From CAZKFG01 sp964551985 (lineage in GTDB: Bacteria > Bacillota > Negativicutes > Acidaminococcales > JAISLQ01), in contig CAZKFG010000036.1 of NCBI GenBank assembly GCA_964551985.1, positions 1-25,415 of the forward strand: DNA of 25,415 nucleotides. The letters are read 5' to 3'. The position numbers were made by a program, and so were the translations under genes. The notes under the pieces were generated by a model, which was not told the DNA's origin, searched no databases, and saw only the letters and a program-made list of their open reading frames with translations. Positions 14,853-23,065 of the stretch are shown here, one piece after another. The first letter of the stretch is position 1. Each line of letters opens with the position of its first letter.

Positions 14853-15755
14853 ATGCAAGAGAATAAATTTAAATCAGGGTTTGTAGCGGTTGTTGGTAGA
14901 CCAAATGTCGGTAAATCAACACTGATTAACGGAATAATCGGCGAGAAAATCTCCATAATTTCAGACAAACCACAAACTACAAGAAACAGAATAATGTGCG
15001 TTTATACTGACGATAAGCAGCAGATAGTATTTTTAGATACGCCTGGCATTCATAAACCAAAACACAAACTTGGCGAGATGATGGTCAAAGCAGCCGACAG
15101 CGCTTTAAAAGAGGTAAATGTAGTTTTGTTTGTTGTAGATGCAAGCCAACCGCCGGGTGCTGGTGATGAATATATTATGGCGAAATTAAGCCAGCTTGAC
15201 GTTAAGGTTATTTTGATAATCAATAAAATTGATAAATTAGACAGCAAAGAAGAGCTACTCGCTATAATAGATACATACAGTCGTAAGTTTAATTTTGCAG
15301 CGATTATGCCAATGTCGGCTTTGCAAGAAGATGATTTTTCCGATCTTATTTTAGAACTTGATAAATATCTTCTATTTGGACCTAAATATTTTCCTGACGA
15401 TATGATAACAGACCAACCTGAACGTCTCATTGCGGCAGAGATGATAAGAGAAAAAGTCCTTCATCTGACTAAAGATGAAGTGCCACATTGCATAGCTGTA
15501 GATATAGAACAAATGCAAAAAAGGCAAAACCAAGATATTTATATGCGTGCCACTATATACGTTGAGCGTCAATCGCAAAAAGGTATTATAATAGGTAACA
15601 AAGGCAACATGCTCAAGAACATTGGTCAATCGGCAAGAGAAGATATTGAAAACCTTTTAGGAAACAAAGTTTACTTAGAGCTGTGGGTAAAGGTTAAAGA
15701 CAACTGGCGCAATAAATCAAGCATTTTACAAGAGTTTGGTTTTGGCAATCAATAA
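14853..15755 (+). CDS. era: GTPase Era
   Basis: Essential GTPase that binds the 3' end of 16S rRNA and assists 30S assembly. The 300-aa product (ATG 14853, 4 bases after the fused gene's stop, with AAGAGTG upstream) is family length. G1 is GRPNVGKST (15-23), G2 lies in KPQTTRNRI, G3 is DTPG in FLDTPGIHKP, G4 is NKID, and G5 is near MSALQ. The C-terminal KH domain shows IYVERQSQKGIIIGNKG and the family end LELWVKVKDNWRN. An in-frame GTG at 14820 would add 11 residues inside the upstream gene and is less likely. The stop overlaps the recO start by one base. Confidence 0.97.
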   Translation: MQENKFKSGFVAVVGRPNVGKSTLINGIIGEKISIISDKPQTTRNRIMCVYTDDKQQIVFLDTPGIHKPKHKLGEMMVKAADSALKEVNVVLFVVDASQPPGAGDEYIMAKLSQLDVKVILIINKIDKLDSKEELLAIIDTYSRKFNFAAIMPMSALQEDDFSDLILELDKYLLFGPKYFPDDMITDQPERLIAAEMIREKVLHLTKDEVPHCIAVDIEQMQKRQNQDIYMRATIYVERQSQKGIIIGNKGNMLKNIGQSAREDIENLLGNKVYLELWVKVKDNWRNKSSILQEFGFGNQ

Positions 15756-16480
15756 TGAACACTTATCAAGATGAGGGAATAATCCTTCAAGTAAAAGACT
15801 GGCAAACCTCAGATAAGCTTGTTTGTGCCTATTTTAAAGAACACGGTAAAGTGATGTTTATTGCCTATGGCGTAAAGCATCTGAAAAATAAAAATGCGGC
15901 ACTGCTGCAAAGCTTTAACAATGTCAGTTTACAATTATCTTGTGGCAAAAAATTTGACACTTTAAGACAAAGCGAGCTAATTGAGCGGCTTGTTTATAGT
16001 CCTGATATTGAAAAACTAGCTTATGGAGGCTTTATTTGTGAACTTACAAGTGAATTAACTCCAGATAGGCAAGGCTGTGAAGAAGTATATTTTTTATTAA
16101 AAGATGCCCTTTCGGCACTCAATGTACGCAACTTAAGGCTTGTATGTTTAGCTTTTAGTTTAAAGCTTTTGCATATAAATGGTACTTATCCAGAACTATC
16201 TCGTTGTGTGTGTTGTCAAGGTGAACTTGGTGAGAATATTGCAATAAGCCCGTTGCAAGGTGGTTGCGTTTGCTCAAACTGCCAAACAGGCGGTGAGAGC
16301 GGGTTTTCTCATCAGGCGATAGATTTGTCCAATAAACTGTTTAACCTTGATTTTTCAAGTACAGAGAGTTTTAATGTGAAAGGAAGAGAGCTATTATTGT
16401 TAGAAGGGTTTTTGCATAAATTTATTTTGACCCAAACGGACAAACAGCTCAAGAGTTTGCAGTTTTTGGCACAGCTATAG
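15755..16480 (+). CDS. recO: DNA repair protein RecO
   Basis: Recombination mediator that works with RecR to load RecA on SSB-coated DNA. The 241-aa product begins with the OB-fold domain (DEGIILQVKDWQTSDKLV, then EHGKVMFIAYGVK) and continues with a helical C-terminal domain containing a four-cysteine zinc site (Cys151/153/154 and Cys171/173/176, in CVCC and CVCSNC). It is coupled to era through a TAATG overlap, which is the standard era-recO order. A strong promoter for the next operon starts 10 bases after the stop. Confidence 0.93.
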   Translation: MNTYQDEGIILQVKDWQTSDKLVCAYFKEHGKVMFIAYGVKHLKNKNAALLQSFNNVSLQLSCGKKFDTLRQSELIERLVYSPDIEKLAYGGFICELTSELTPDRQGCEEVYFLLKDALSALNVRNLRLVCLAFSLKLLHINGTYPELSRCVCCQGELGENIAISPLQGGCVCSNCQTGGESGFSHQAIDLSNKLFNLDFSSTESFNVKGRELLLLEGFLHKFILTQTDKQLKSLQFLAQL

Positions 16481-16489
16481 TTTTGCCTA

Positions 16490-16518
16490 TTGACAAACAG
16501 CGTTAAATTTGGTATATT
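16490..16518 (+). promoter_or_regulatory. Sigma-A promoter of the glyQS operon
   Basis: TTGACA (16490-16495), 17-base spacer, TATATT (16513-16518) with an extended -10 TG (TGGTATATT). It lies at the end of recO and immediately upstream of the T-box leader, giving a start near 16525. Confidence 0.85.
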
Positions 16519-16525
16519 TCCATAA

Positions 16526-16712
16526 AGCGATGACAAAGAAAAAGCTTTTTTAAATAAAGAGAGTCGGATAAGGTGAAACCCGACAGAAAAAAAGTGCGGC
16601 ACTTTGGAGCTTATATACAAAAAAAGAGGGTTGCTTTGCAACCAAACAGGGTGGAACCGCGGGTAATTTCAGCTCGTCCCTGTGGCTTAATGTCACAGTG
16701 GCGGGTTTTTTA
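16526..16712 (+). promoter_or_regulatory. T-box leader (glycine) controlling glyQS
   Basis: The leader carries a canonical T-box sequence, AGGGTGGAACCGCGGG (16648-16663). Its TGGA bulge is complementary to UCCA, as expected for a tRNA-Gly with U73. Upstream is Stem I: base pairing AAGCT/AGCTT (16542-16546 with 16608-16612), AGAGAG and GGTGAAA elements near the distal loop, and stem GTCGG/CCGAC. GGC at 16598-16600, followed by A, is the best specifier codon and reads glycine. A stem III hairpin (GGTTGC/GCAACC) precedes the T-box. Uncharged tRNA-Gly would stabilise the antiterminator and let glyQS be transcribed. The alternative terminator is at 16674-16712. Confidence 0.93.
16674..16712 (+). 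terminator. T-box conditional terminator
   Basis: CGTCCCTGTG and CACAGTGGCG form a stem around GCTTAATGT, followed by GGGTTTTTTATTT. Its 5' arm is close to the T-box sequence that competes for pairing in the antiterminator. Confidence 0.8.
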
Positions 16713-16731
16713 TTTTAAAGGAGTGAAAAAA

Positions 16732-17616
16732 GTGGATTTTCAAACTATTATTTTGACTTTGCAAAACTTTTGGTCTAAACAAAACTGTATTTTAATGCAG
16801 CCTTATGATGTGGAAAAGGGTGCAGGGACTATGAACCCCTCAACCTTTTTGCGTTCGTTAGGTCCAGAGCCTTGGAATGTTGCTTATGTTGAACCGTCAA
16901 GAAGACCAGCAGACGGGCGTTATGGCGACAATCCAAATAGGTTATTCCAGCATCATCAATACCAAGTTATCATGAAGCCATCGCCTTCTAACATTCAAGA
17001 TTTGTATCTCGAGAGCTTAGCTCAGCTTGGCATTGTTGCTCAAGATCATGATATAAGGTTTGTCGAAGACAACTGGGAATCACCTACACTTGGTGCTTGG
17101 GGACTAGGTTGGGAAGTATGGTTAGACGGTATGGAAATAACCCAATTTACATATTTTCAACAAGTCGGCAGCATTGATGTAAGCCCTGTTTGCGTGGAAA
17201 TAACTTATGGCTTAGAGCGCTTAGCTATGTATATTCAAGGTAAAGACAATGTTTATGACATACAGTGGGTTGGTGATGTCACTTACGGTGATGTATTTAA
17301 ACAAAATGAATACGAACAATCTGTTTATAACTTTGAACTTGCTGATACTAAACTACTATTTCATTTATTTGACAGCTACGAACAAGAAGCGAAAAGAGTA
17401 ATAGAACAAGGCTATGTTTTGCCTGCCTATGATTATGTTTTAAAATGTTCACATACCTTTAATTTGCTCGATGCCAGAGGTGCTATAAGTATTAGCGAGC
17501 GTACAGGCTTTATTACAAGAGTGCGTAATATGGCAAGACTGTGTGCCAGCAAGTACTTAGAGCAAAGGGGAAAACTAGGCTATCCTATGCTAAAAGGAGG
17601 CAAAATAAATGAATAA
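16732..17616 (+). CDS. glyQ: Glycine--tRNA ligase alpha subunit
   Basis: Catalytic subunit of the alpha2beta2 glycyl-tRNA synthetase, charging tRNA-Gly with glycine. The start is GTG 16732, 8 bases after AAAGGAG; the open frame continues upstream only because the T-box leader happens to lack stops. The 294-aa product starts DFQTIILTLQNFW and carries the class II motifs and family signatures: MQPYDVEKGAGTMNPSTF, EPSRRPADGRYGDNPNR, LYLESLAQLGI, and ITYGLERLAMY. The length is normal. Transcription is under the glycine T-box, and the gene overlaps glyS by 8 bases. Confidence 0.97.
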   Translation: MDFQTIILTLQNFWSKQNCILMQPYDVEKGAGTMNPSTFLRSLGPEPWNVAYVEPSRRPADGRYGDNPNRLFQHHQYQVIMKPSPSNIQDLYLESLAQLGIVAQDHDIRFVEDNWESPTLGAWGLGWEVWLDGMEITQFTYFQQVGSIDVSPVCVEITYGLERLAMYIQGKDNVYDIQWVGDVTYGDVFKQNEYEQSVYNFELADTKLLFHLFDSYEQEAKRVIEQGYVLPAYDYVLKCSHTFNLLDARGAISISERTGFITRVRNMARLCASKYLEQRGKLGYPMLKGGKINE

Positions 17617-19669
17617 AGATTTATTACTTGAAATTGGCACAGAAGAAATCCCTGCAAAATTTTTGCCAGGTATGCTTTTGCAATTAAAACAACTTGTACA
17701 AAATCAGCTTGAAAGTTCACTTATAAAAGTAGGAAATATAGATGTTTATGCAACACCGAGAAGACTTGCTTTTATCGCACATGATATACCAAAAGTGCAA
17801 GATAAATCAACAATGCAAAACAAAGGGCCATCAGTTAAAATAGCTTATGATAAAGATGGTAATCTATCTAAAGCTGCACTTGGCTTTGCTCGCGGTCAAG
17901 GAGTGGAGGCGGATAGATTAATAGAAAAAGACGGTTATTTGTATGCCGAAAAAACTGTTGGCGGTCAGGCAACTTTTGAACTTTTGCCTGATATATTATT
18001 GAGTATTATAAATTCACTTAATTTTCCTAAAAGTATGCGGTGGGCGGATTTGGATTTTCGCTTTGTCAGACCGATTCACTGGTTTGTCGCTTTGTTTGAT
18101 GATAAAATAATAGAGTTTGAAAAAGCAGGCGTTAGATCCTCGAATGAAAGTTTTGGACATAGATTTTTAAGCAAGGGAAAAATTACAATCAAAAAAGCAA
18201 GTGACTATGTAGATACTTTAAAAGAACATTTTGTACTAGCGCAGCCTGATAAAAGAGAAGAAATTATATTAGCTCAAATACAAGAACTTGCCAAAAAAAC
18301 TGGCGGTAGCGTGCCTATAGATAAAGAGCTACTAGAAGAAGTAGTGCATTTGGTTGAGTATCCAACAGCTTTAATAGGCAATTTTGACAAAGAATTTTTA
18401 GCGCTTCCTAAAGAAGCAATTATAACGCCGATGAAAGAACATCAACGTTATTTTCCTGTGTTAGATGACGAAGGCAATTTGATGCCATGTTTTATAACGG
18501 TTAGAAACGGTGATGATAGAAATATAGATGTTATAGCCAATGGTAACCAAAGAGTGCTAAGAGCAAGGCTAAGTGACGCACAGTTTTTTTTTAATGAAGA
18601 TAAAAAAACCAGTCTATATTCAAGACTTGATAAACTAAAAACAGTTGTTTTCCAAGAAGGACTTGGCAGTATATATGATAAAACTTTGAGAATTGGTAAT
18701 TTGTCCGAGTTTTTTGTGCAAAATGCTTTTTTGCAAGAAGATGTACAAATGCCGTTCGTAGATAGAACAGCCTTACTGTGCAAGACTGATTTGGTTACAG
18801 GCATGGTTTGTGAATTTACCGAGCTACAAGGGGTTATGGGTAGAGAATATGCTATTTTAGACGGCGAGAATTCTGCGGTTGCCGAAGGGATTTTTGAACA
18901 CTATCTGCCACGCTTTTCAGGCGATATTTTGCCTAAAGGGTACTGTGGTAAGATTGTCGGTGTTTGTGATAAACTAGACAACATTGTCGCAACTTTTAGT
19001 CGCGGACTCATTCCAACTGGTTCGCAAGACCCATACGCCTTGCGCCGTCAGGCAATAGGTATTATAAATATCTTATTGCAAGCAGACTACAACATTTCAC
19101 TATCAGCATTAATTGAAAAAAATATGCAGCTACTCAAAGTAGACAAGCCTGAGCTTGTTGAGCAAATAACAGAGTTTTTTAAACTTAGAATTAAAAATAT
19201 CATGCTAGAAGATGGACTTCGTTATGATATAGTAGATAGTGTACTTGCTGTTGGTATAGATGACATTACAATAACGTTCAAACGCGTTCAAGCATTGCAA
19301 GAGTTTTCACAAGATAAAGAGCAAATGCAGCTACTTGTCAGAGCTTTTACCAGAATTGACAACATAAGCAAAAAAGCAAAGCTAGACAATGCTGCTGTAG
19401 ATGACAAGCTTTTTGAAGATGATGCAGAAAAACAATTATATAATGCCTTTAAAGCTGCTCAACAGAGTATAGATGAGAGCTTGGCTAAATGTGATTATCT
19501 TGCCACATTAAATGATTTGAGTAAAATAGTTGCACCGGTAAATAACTTTTTTGATTCGGTAATGGTAATGCACCAAGATGAAAAAATGAAAAATAATCGC
19601 TTGGCACTTTTGCAACAAATAAGTGGTCTAGCTTCTAGCATTGCCGATTTTAACTGCATAGTCGAATGA
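17609..19669 (+). CDS. glyS: Glycine--tRNA ligase beta subunit
   Basis: Beta subunit of glycyl-tRNA synthetase, which binds tRNA-Gly and supports the alpha-subunit active site. The 686-aa product is normal length. Recognisable segments are LLEIGTEEIPAKFLPGM at the N-terminus, YATPRRLAF, FPKSMRWADLDFRFVRPIHW, the HD-like domain with DKLDNIVATFSRGLIPTGSQDPYALRRQ, and the C-terminal anticodon-binding-like domain ending VAPVNNFFDSVMVM. The ATG overlaps the glyQ stop by 8 bases and follows AAAGGAGG. A strong terminator (19674-19701) follows. Confidence 0.97.
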   Translation: MNKDLLLEIGTEEIPAKFLPGMLLQLKQLVQNQLESSLIKVGNIDVYATPRRLAFIAHDIPKVQDKSTMQNKGPSVKIAYDKDGNLSKAALGFARGQGVEADRLIEKDGYLYAEKTVGGQATFELLPDILLSIINSLNFPKSMRWADLDFRFVRPIHWFVALFDDKIIEFEKAGVRSSNESFGHRFLSKGKITIKKASDYVDTLKEHFVLAQPDKREEIILAQIQELAKKTGGSVPIDKELLEEVVHLVEYPTALIGNFDKEFLALPKEAIITPMKEHQRYFPVLDDEGNLMPCFITVRNGDDRNIDVIANGNQRVLRARLSDAQFFFNEDKKTSLYSRLDKLKTVVFQEGLGSIYDKTLRIGNLSEFFVQNAFLQEDVQMPFVDRTALLCKTDLVTGMVCEFTELQGVMGREYAILDGENSAVAEGIFEHYLPRFSGDILPKGYCGKIVGVCDKLDNIVATFSRGLIPTGSQDPYALRRQAIGIINILLQADYNISLSALIEKNMQLLKVDKPELVEQITEFFKLRIKNIMLEDGLRYDIVDSVLAVGIDDITITFKRVQALQEFSQDKEQMQLLVRAFTRIDNISKKAKLDNAAVDDKLFEDDAEKQLYNAFKAAQQSIDESLAKCDYLATLNDLSKIVAPVNNFFDSVMVMHQDEKMKNNRLALLQQISGLASSIADFNCIVE

Positions 19670-19673
19670 TAAA

Positions 19674-19701
19674 AAAATAACTCTCTTAGGAGAGTTATTT
19701 T
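19674..19701 (+). terminator. Intrinsic terminator after glyS
   Basis: AAAATAACTCTC (19674-19685) and GAGAGTTATTTT (19690-19701) form a 12-bp stem with a TTAG loop, ending in T residues. It closes the glyQS operon and lies directly upstream of the ppsA promoter. Confidence 0.9.
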
Positions 19702-19703
19702 GC

Positions 19704-19732
19704 TTTACATATAAAAACAAATAGTGTATACT
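19704..19732 (+). promoter_or_regulatory. Sigma-A promoter for ppsA
   Basis: TTTACA (19704-19709), 17-base spacer, TATACT (19727-19732). The predicted start near 19739 is just before the 13-bp repeat array, so the repeats would be transcribed as a 5' leader of at least 250 bases (true length unknown because of the N run). Confidence 0.75.
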
Positions 19733-19752
19733 AAATAAAGAAATTAAGACAA

Positions 19753-19971
19753 ATAATATATACTAATAATATATACTAATAATATATACTAATAATATAT
19801 ACTAATAATATATACTAATNNNNNNNNNNNNNNNNNNNNNNNNNNNNNNNNNNNNNNNNNNNNNNNNNNNNNNNNNNNNNNNNNNNNNNNNNNNNNNNNN
19901 NNNNNNNNNNNNNNNNNNNAAAATATACTAATAAAATATACTAATAAAATATACTAATAAAATATACTAAT
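19753..19971 (+). repeat. 13-bp tandem repeat array interrupted by an assembly gap
   Basis: Five perfect copies of ATAATATATACTA occupy 19753-19817. After 100 Ns (19820-19919) four perfect copies of AAAATATACTAAT occupy 19920-19971. In the same phase the two unit types differ by a single base (AATATATACTAAT versus AAAATATACTAAT). The array therefore contains at least nine units of at least two variants and probably continues through the gap. It ends directly at the ppsA Shine-Dalgarno AAAGGGGAGG. Confidence 0.95.
19820..19919. other. Assembly gap, 100 N
   Basis: Exactly 100 unresolved bases within the repeat array. The round number suggests a scaffolding placeholder, so the true length is unknown. 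Confidence 0.98.
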
Positions 19972-19988
19972 AAAGGGGAGGCTATTTT

Positions 19989-22367
19989 ATGGCGACAGCA
20001 GAAAAGTTATTGTTGTGGTTTGAAGAGATCAACAAAGAGGACGTACATTTGGTTGGTGGAAAATCAGCATCTTTAGGGGAGATGACTTCAAAAACGAAGG
20101 TGCCGGTACCATATGGTTTTGCAACTACTGCAGATGCTTACCGTTATTTTATGGACAAAAGCGGACTAAATCAAAAGATAGAAGAACTTTTAAAAGATTT
20201 GCCTGATGTTGAAGACAGCGCTCAGCTTAGAAAAGTAACCAAACAAATAAGAGAGACAATAATGAATTGCCCTATGCCTGACGATTTGCAAAAGGCTATT
20301 AGTGATGCTTATGCCGAGCTTGCTAAAAGAGTAGGTGAAGAAAATCCTTTTGTTGCAGTGCGTTCTAGTGCTACAGCCGAAGATTTGCCTGATGCCAGCT
20401 TTGCTGGTCAGCAAGATACTTACCTAAATGTTCAGGGCGCTGGCGAAATAATTGAAAAAATTAAAGAATGCTATGCCTCAACCTACACAGATAGAGCGGT
20501 TTATTATCGCGAAAATAAAGGTTTTACCCATTTGGATGTAGCCCTTAGTGCTGTTATTCAAATGATGGTATTTTCCAAATCATCAGGTGTTATGTTTACA
20601 GTTGACATTGTGACAGGAAACGACAATAACATTTTGATTGAAGCGGCTTGGGGACTTGGCGAGTATGTTGTGCAAGGAACTGTAACACCAGATTGTTACA
20701 TTGTAGAGAAACAGGGTAAAAATATTCAAAGCAAAGAAATTACCGAAAAACCTGTTATGCTTGTACGCTGCCCGGGTGGCGGAGTAGAGGAAAAACAAGT
20801 GCCGCAAGATATTGCTAAAGCGCAAGTTTTGACAGACGAACAAATAAAAGAATTATCAAGCTATGCCTTGGATATAGAAAAGCATTACGGTTGCTATATG
20901 GATATGGAATGGGGCGTTGACGAGCGCACAGGCAAGCTTTGGATACTGCAAGCAAGACCTGAAACCGTTTGGTCAAGACGCAACAAAGAAGGAAAACCCA
21001 AACAAGAAGAAATAAGCTTTAGCACAGAGCGTACAGTTATAGTAAAAGGCTTACCGGCAAGCCCTGGTAAAGCGATTGGCAAAGCAAGAGTTATTTTAGA
21101 TCCGCTTAAAATAGATGAATTTAAAGAAGGCGAAATATTAGTTACCGAAATGACAGCTCCAGACTGGGTTCCGGCAATGAAAAAAGCCAAAGCTATCGTA
21201 ACAGATTCCGGCGGAACAACTTGTCACGCTTCTATTGTAAGTCGTGAGCTTGGCATTCCTTGTATTGTTGGTACAAAAAGTCGTGGCACCGCGGCAACAA
21301 GCGTAATTACAGACGGTATGCAAATATCAGTTGACGCAAGTAACGGCATTGTATATGAAGGCGCCTTAGAAGATTTGGCACAAAAACAACAAGCGCAAGA
21401 GAACGCTCAAGTCGCCGAAGTATTCCCTGTTACAGGAACAAAAATTTATATGAATTTAGGTGATCCTGACCTAGCTGACAAACATTCACAATTGCCTTGT
21501 GATGGCATAGGACTTATGCGTGAAGAATTTATTTGGACAACCTATATTCACGAACACCCATTATATCTAATTGAAACAGGTCGCTCTGATAAAGTTGTCG
21601 ATAGTCTCGCTGAAGGCATGAGAAAAGTCTGCCAAGCAATGTCGCCAAGACCTGTAACGCTAAGATTTAGTGATTTTAAATCAAGTGAATACCGTGATCT
21701 AAAAGGTGGAGATAAATTTGAGCCACACGAACCAAGTGCATTACTCGGCTGGCGCGGAGCATCACGTTATTATGACCCTAAATATATAGAAGCATTTAAA
21801 CTGGAACTAAAAGCAGTTAGAAAAGTCAGAGAAGAATACGGTCTTAAAAACTTACACGTAATGATTCCGTTTTGCCGCAATGTAGATGAGGCGGAAAAAG
21901 TAACTACAATGATGGCTCAAGAAGGACTAGTAAGAAACGCTGATTTTAAAGTTTGGCTGATGGCGGAAATTCCATCGAACATAATTTTGGCAGATAAGTT
22001 CAATAAATATGTTGATGGTTATTCTATCGGCTCCAATGATTTGACAATGCTTGTTTTAGGTTGTGACCGTGACAACGACACAGTATCACACATATATGAC
22101 GAGCGTAATCTGGCAGTAAAAAGAGCGATAAAACACCTAATTGAAGTTGCGCATAAAGACGGAAAAACAGTCTCTATCTGCGGACAGGCACCAAGTGTTT
22201 ATCCTGAATTTGCCGAGTTTTTGATTAGAAGCGGTATAGATTCTATATCGGTAAACCCAGACACAGTAAAATTTACCAAAAAAATGGTCGCACAAGTAGA
22301 ACAAAGAATCATGTTAGATGCTCTAACTAAAAAAGGCAAAGCAGATGACACTGATTATGAATGGTAA
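19989..22367 (+). CDS. ppsA: Phosphoenolpyruvate synthase (pyruvate, water dikinase)
   Basis: Converts pyruvate, ATP and water to PEP, AMP and phosphate, the entry step of gluconeogenesis from pyruvate. At 792 aa it matches PEP synthase and is shorter than PPDK (about 870 aa). Domain order: N-terminal ATP-grasp/PPDK domain (LVGGKSASLGEM, VAVRSSATAEDLPDASFAGQQ, MEWGVD and ILQARPETVWSR, to about 330); phosphohistidine swivel domain with TDSGGTTCHASIVSRELGIP, catalytic His413 and regulatory Thr411; and the C-terminal PEP/pyruvate TIM barrel with GLMREEF, SIGSNDLTMLVLG and ICGQAPS. The ATG follows AAAGGGGAGG. It is followed by genes for its probable repressor (ccpN) and its kinase/pyrophosphorylase (ppsR). 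Confidence 0.95.
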   Translation: MATAEKLLLWFEEINKEDVHLVGGKSASLGEMTSKTKVPVPYGFATTADAYRYFMDKSGLNQKIEELLKDLPDVEDSAQLRKVTKQIRETIMNCPMPDDLQKAISDAYAELAKRVGEENPFVAVRSSATAEDLPDASFAGQQDTYLNVQGAGEIIEKIKECYASTYTDRAVYYRENKGFTHLDVALSAVIQMMVFSKSSGVMFTVDIVTGNDNNILIEAAWGLGEYVVQGTVTPDCYIVEKQGKNIQSKEITEKPVMLVRCPGGGVEEKQVPQDIAKAQVLTDEQIKELSSYALDIEKHYGCYMDMEWGVDERTGKLWILQARPETVWSRRNKEGKPKQEEISFSTERTVIVKGLPASPGKAIGKARVILDPLKIDEFKEGEILVTEMTAPDWVPAMKKAKAIVTDSGGTTCHASIVSRELGIPCIVGTKSRGTAATSVITDGMQISVDASNGIVYEGALEDLAQKQQAQENAQVAEVFPVTGTKIYMNLGDPDLADKHSQLPCDGIGLMREEFIWTTYIHEHPLYLIETGRSDKVVDSLAEGMRKVCQAMSPRPVTLRFSDFKSSEYRDLKGGDKFEPHEPSALLGWRGASRYYDPKYIEAFKLELKAVRKVREEYGLKNLHVMIPFCRNVDEAEKVTTMMAQEGLVRNADFKVWLMAEIPSNIILADKFNKYVDGYSIGSNDLTMLVLGCDRDNDTVSHIYDERNLAVKRAIKHLIEVAHKDGKTVSICGQAPSVYPEFAEFLIRSGIDSISVNPDTVKFTKKMVAQVEQRIMLDALTKKGKADDTDYEW

Positions 22368-22374
22368 ATAAAAA

Positions 22375-22400
22375 TTTAGCCGCATTTTTATGCGGCTAAA
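22375..22400. terminator. Hairpin between ppsA and ccpN
   Basis: TTTAGCCGCAT (22375-22385) and ATGCGGCTAAA (22390-22400) pair perfectly. On the + strand it is followed by ATCAT, not a T-run, whereas in the - direction it is followed by a T-rich stretch. It may only partly terminate ppsA transcripts or serve as an mRNA stabiliser between ppsA and the regulators. Confidence 0.55.
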
Positions 22401-22423
22401 ATCATAGAAAATAGGTGATACAA

Positions 22424-23065
22424 GTGCCTCTTAGTGAAAGACAAAAGCATATCGCCAAAATTGTCAAAGAATGTGGTCCTATAACAGGTGATAAAATTGC
22501 CAAAAATTTAAATGTTACAAGAGCTGCCCTACGCTCTGATCTTGCAATACTGGTTATGGGTGGAATTTTGGACTCTCGGACTAAGGTCGGCTACTATTTT
22601 ACAGGTAAAAAATTAGGCTTTTTTACAGAGCAAATAAAAAAAATAATTGTCAAAGATGTACAGTCGATACCTGTCGTTGTAAGTGATACAGCAAATGCTT
22701 ATGATGCTCTAGTTGCGATGTTTACAGAAGATGTTGGTAGTTTGTTTGTTGTAGAAAAACAAGATATATTGGCAGGTGTGTTATCAAGAAAAGATCTCTT
22801 GAAAGCCTCTTTAACATCACAAGGACAGTTAGATAAGCTACCTGTCAAGATGATTATGACACCACTATCTAAAATGATTGTCACATATCAAGACGAACCA
22901 GCAATCAAAGCGGCACAAAAAATTATTGACCATGAAATAGATTCTTTGCCTGTTGTGCAGGAAATTGACAAACAAAAGCGAAAATATAAAGTTGTAGGTA
23001 GATTTACCAAAACCAATATCACAAGAATATTTCTAGACCTAGGAGTAGAAAAAGGAGGAGATTAA
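22424..23065 (+). CDS. ccpN: CcpN-like transcriptional repressor (HTH + two CBS domains)
   Basis: Repressor of gluconeogenic genes; B. subtilis CcpN represses gapB and pckA and senses ATP/ADP through its CBS pair. The 213-aa product (GTG 22424, 5 bases after AGGTGA; a GTG at 22415 overlaps that site) begins with a winged HTH (about 1-65: QKHIAKIVKECGPITGDKIAKNLNVTRAALRSDLAIL, then the wing GGILDSRTKVGYYFTGK). Two CBS domains follow (about 78-135, FVVEKQDILAGVLSRKDLLK; about 145-210, VGRFTKTNITRIF). The gene sits between ppsA and ppsR, so it is a natural candidate to control ppsA. The order ccpN-ppsR after glyS matches B. subtilis yqzB-yqfL. Confidence 0.92.
   Translation: MPLSERQKHIAKIVKECGPITGDKIAKNLNVTRAALRSDLAILVMGGILDSRTKVGYYFTGKKLGFFTEQIKKIIVKDVQSIPVVVSDTANAYDALVAMFTEDVGSLFVVEKQDILAGVLSRKDLLKASLTSQGQLDKLPVKMIMTPLSKMIVTYQDEPAIKAAQKIIDHEIDSLPVVQEIDKQKRKYKVVGRFTKTNITRIFLDLGVEKGGD

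Noticed and set aside
16573..16731. N-terminal extension of GlyQ through the leader
   Set aside because: The open frame there translates the T-box leader and terminator. GTG 16732 has a proper Shine-Dalgarno and gives the normal GlyQ N-terminus.
19753..19971. The 13-bp repeats as a CRISPR array or a replication origin unwinding element
   Set aside because: Units are directly adjacent with no spacers, so it is not CRISPR. AT-rich 13-mers occur in oriC, but I see no DnaA boxes (TTATCCACA-like) and no dnaA or dnaN nearby.
19989..22367. Pyruvate, phosphate dikinase (ppdK)
   Set aside because: The 792-aa length, the N-terminal EKLLLWFEEINKEDVHLVGGK and overall layout fit PEP synthase; PPDK is about 870 aa with a different N-terminus.
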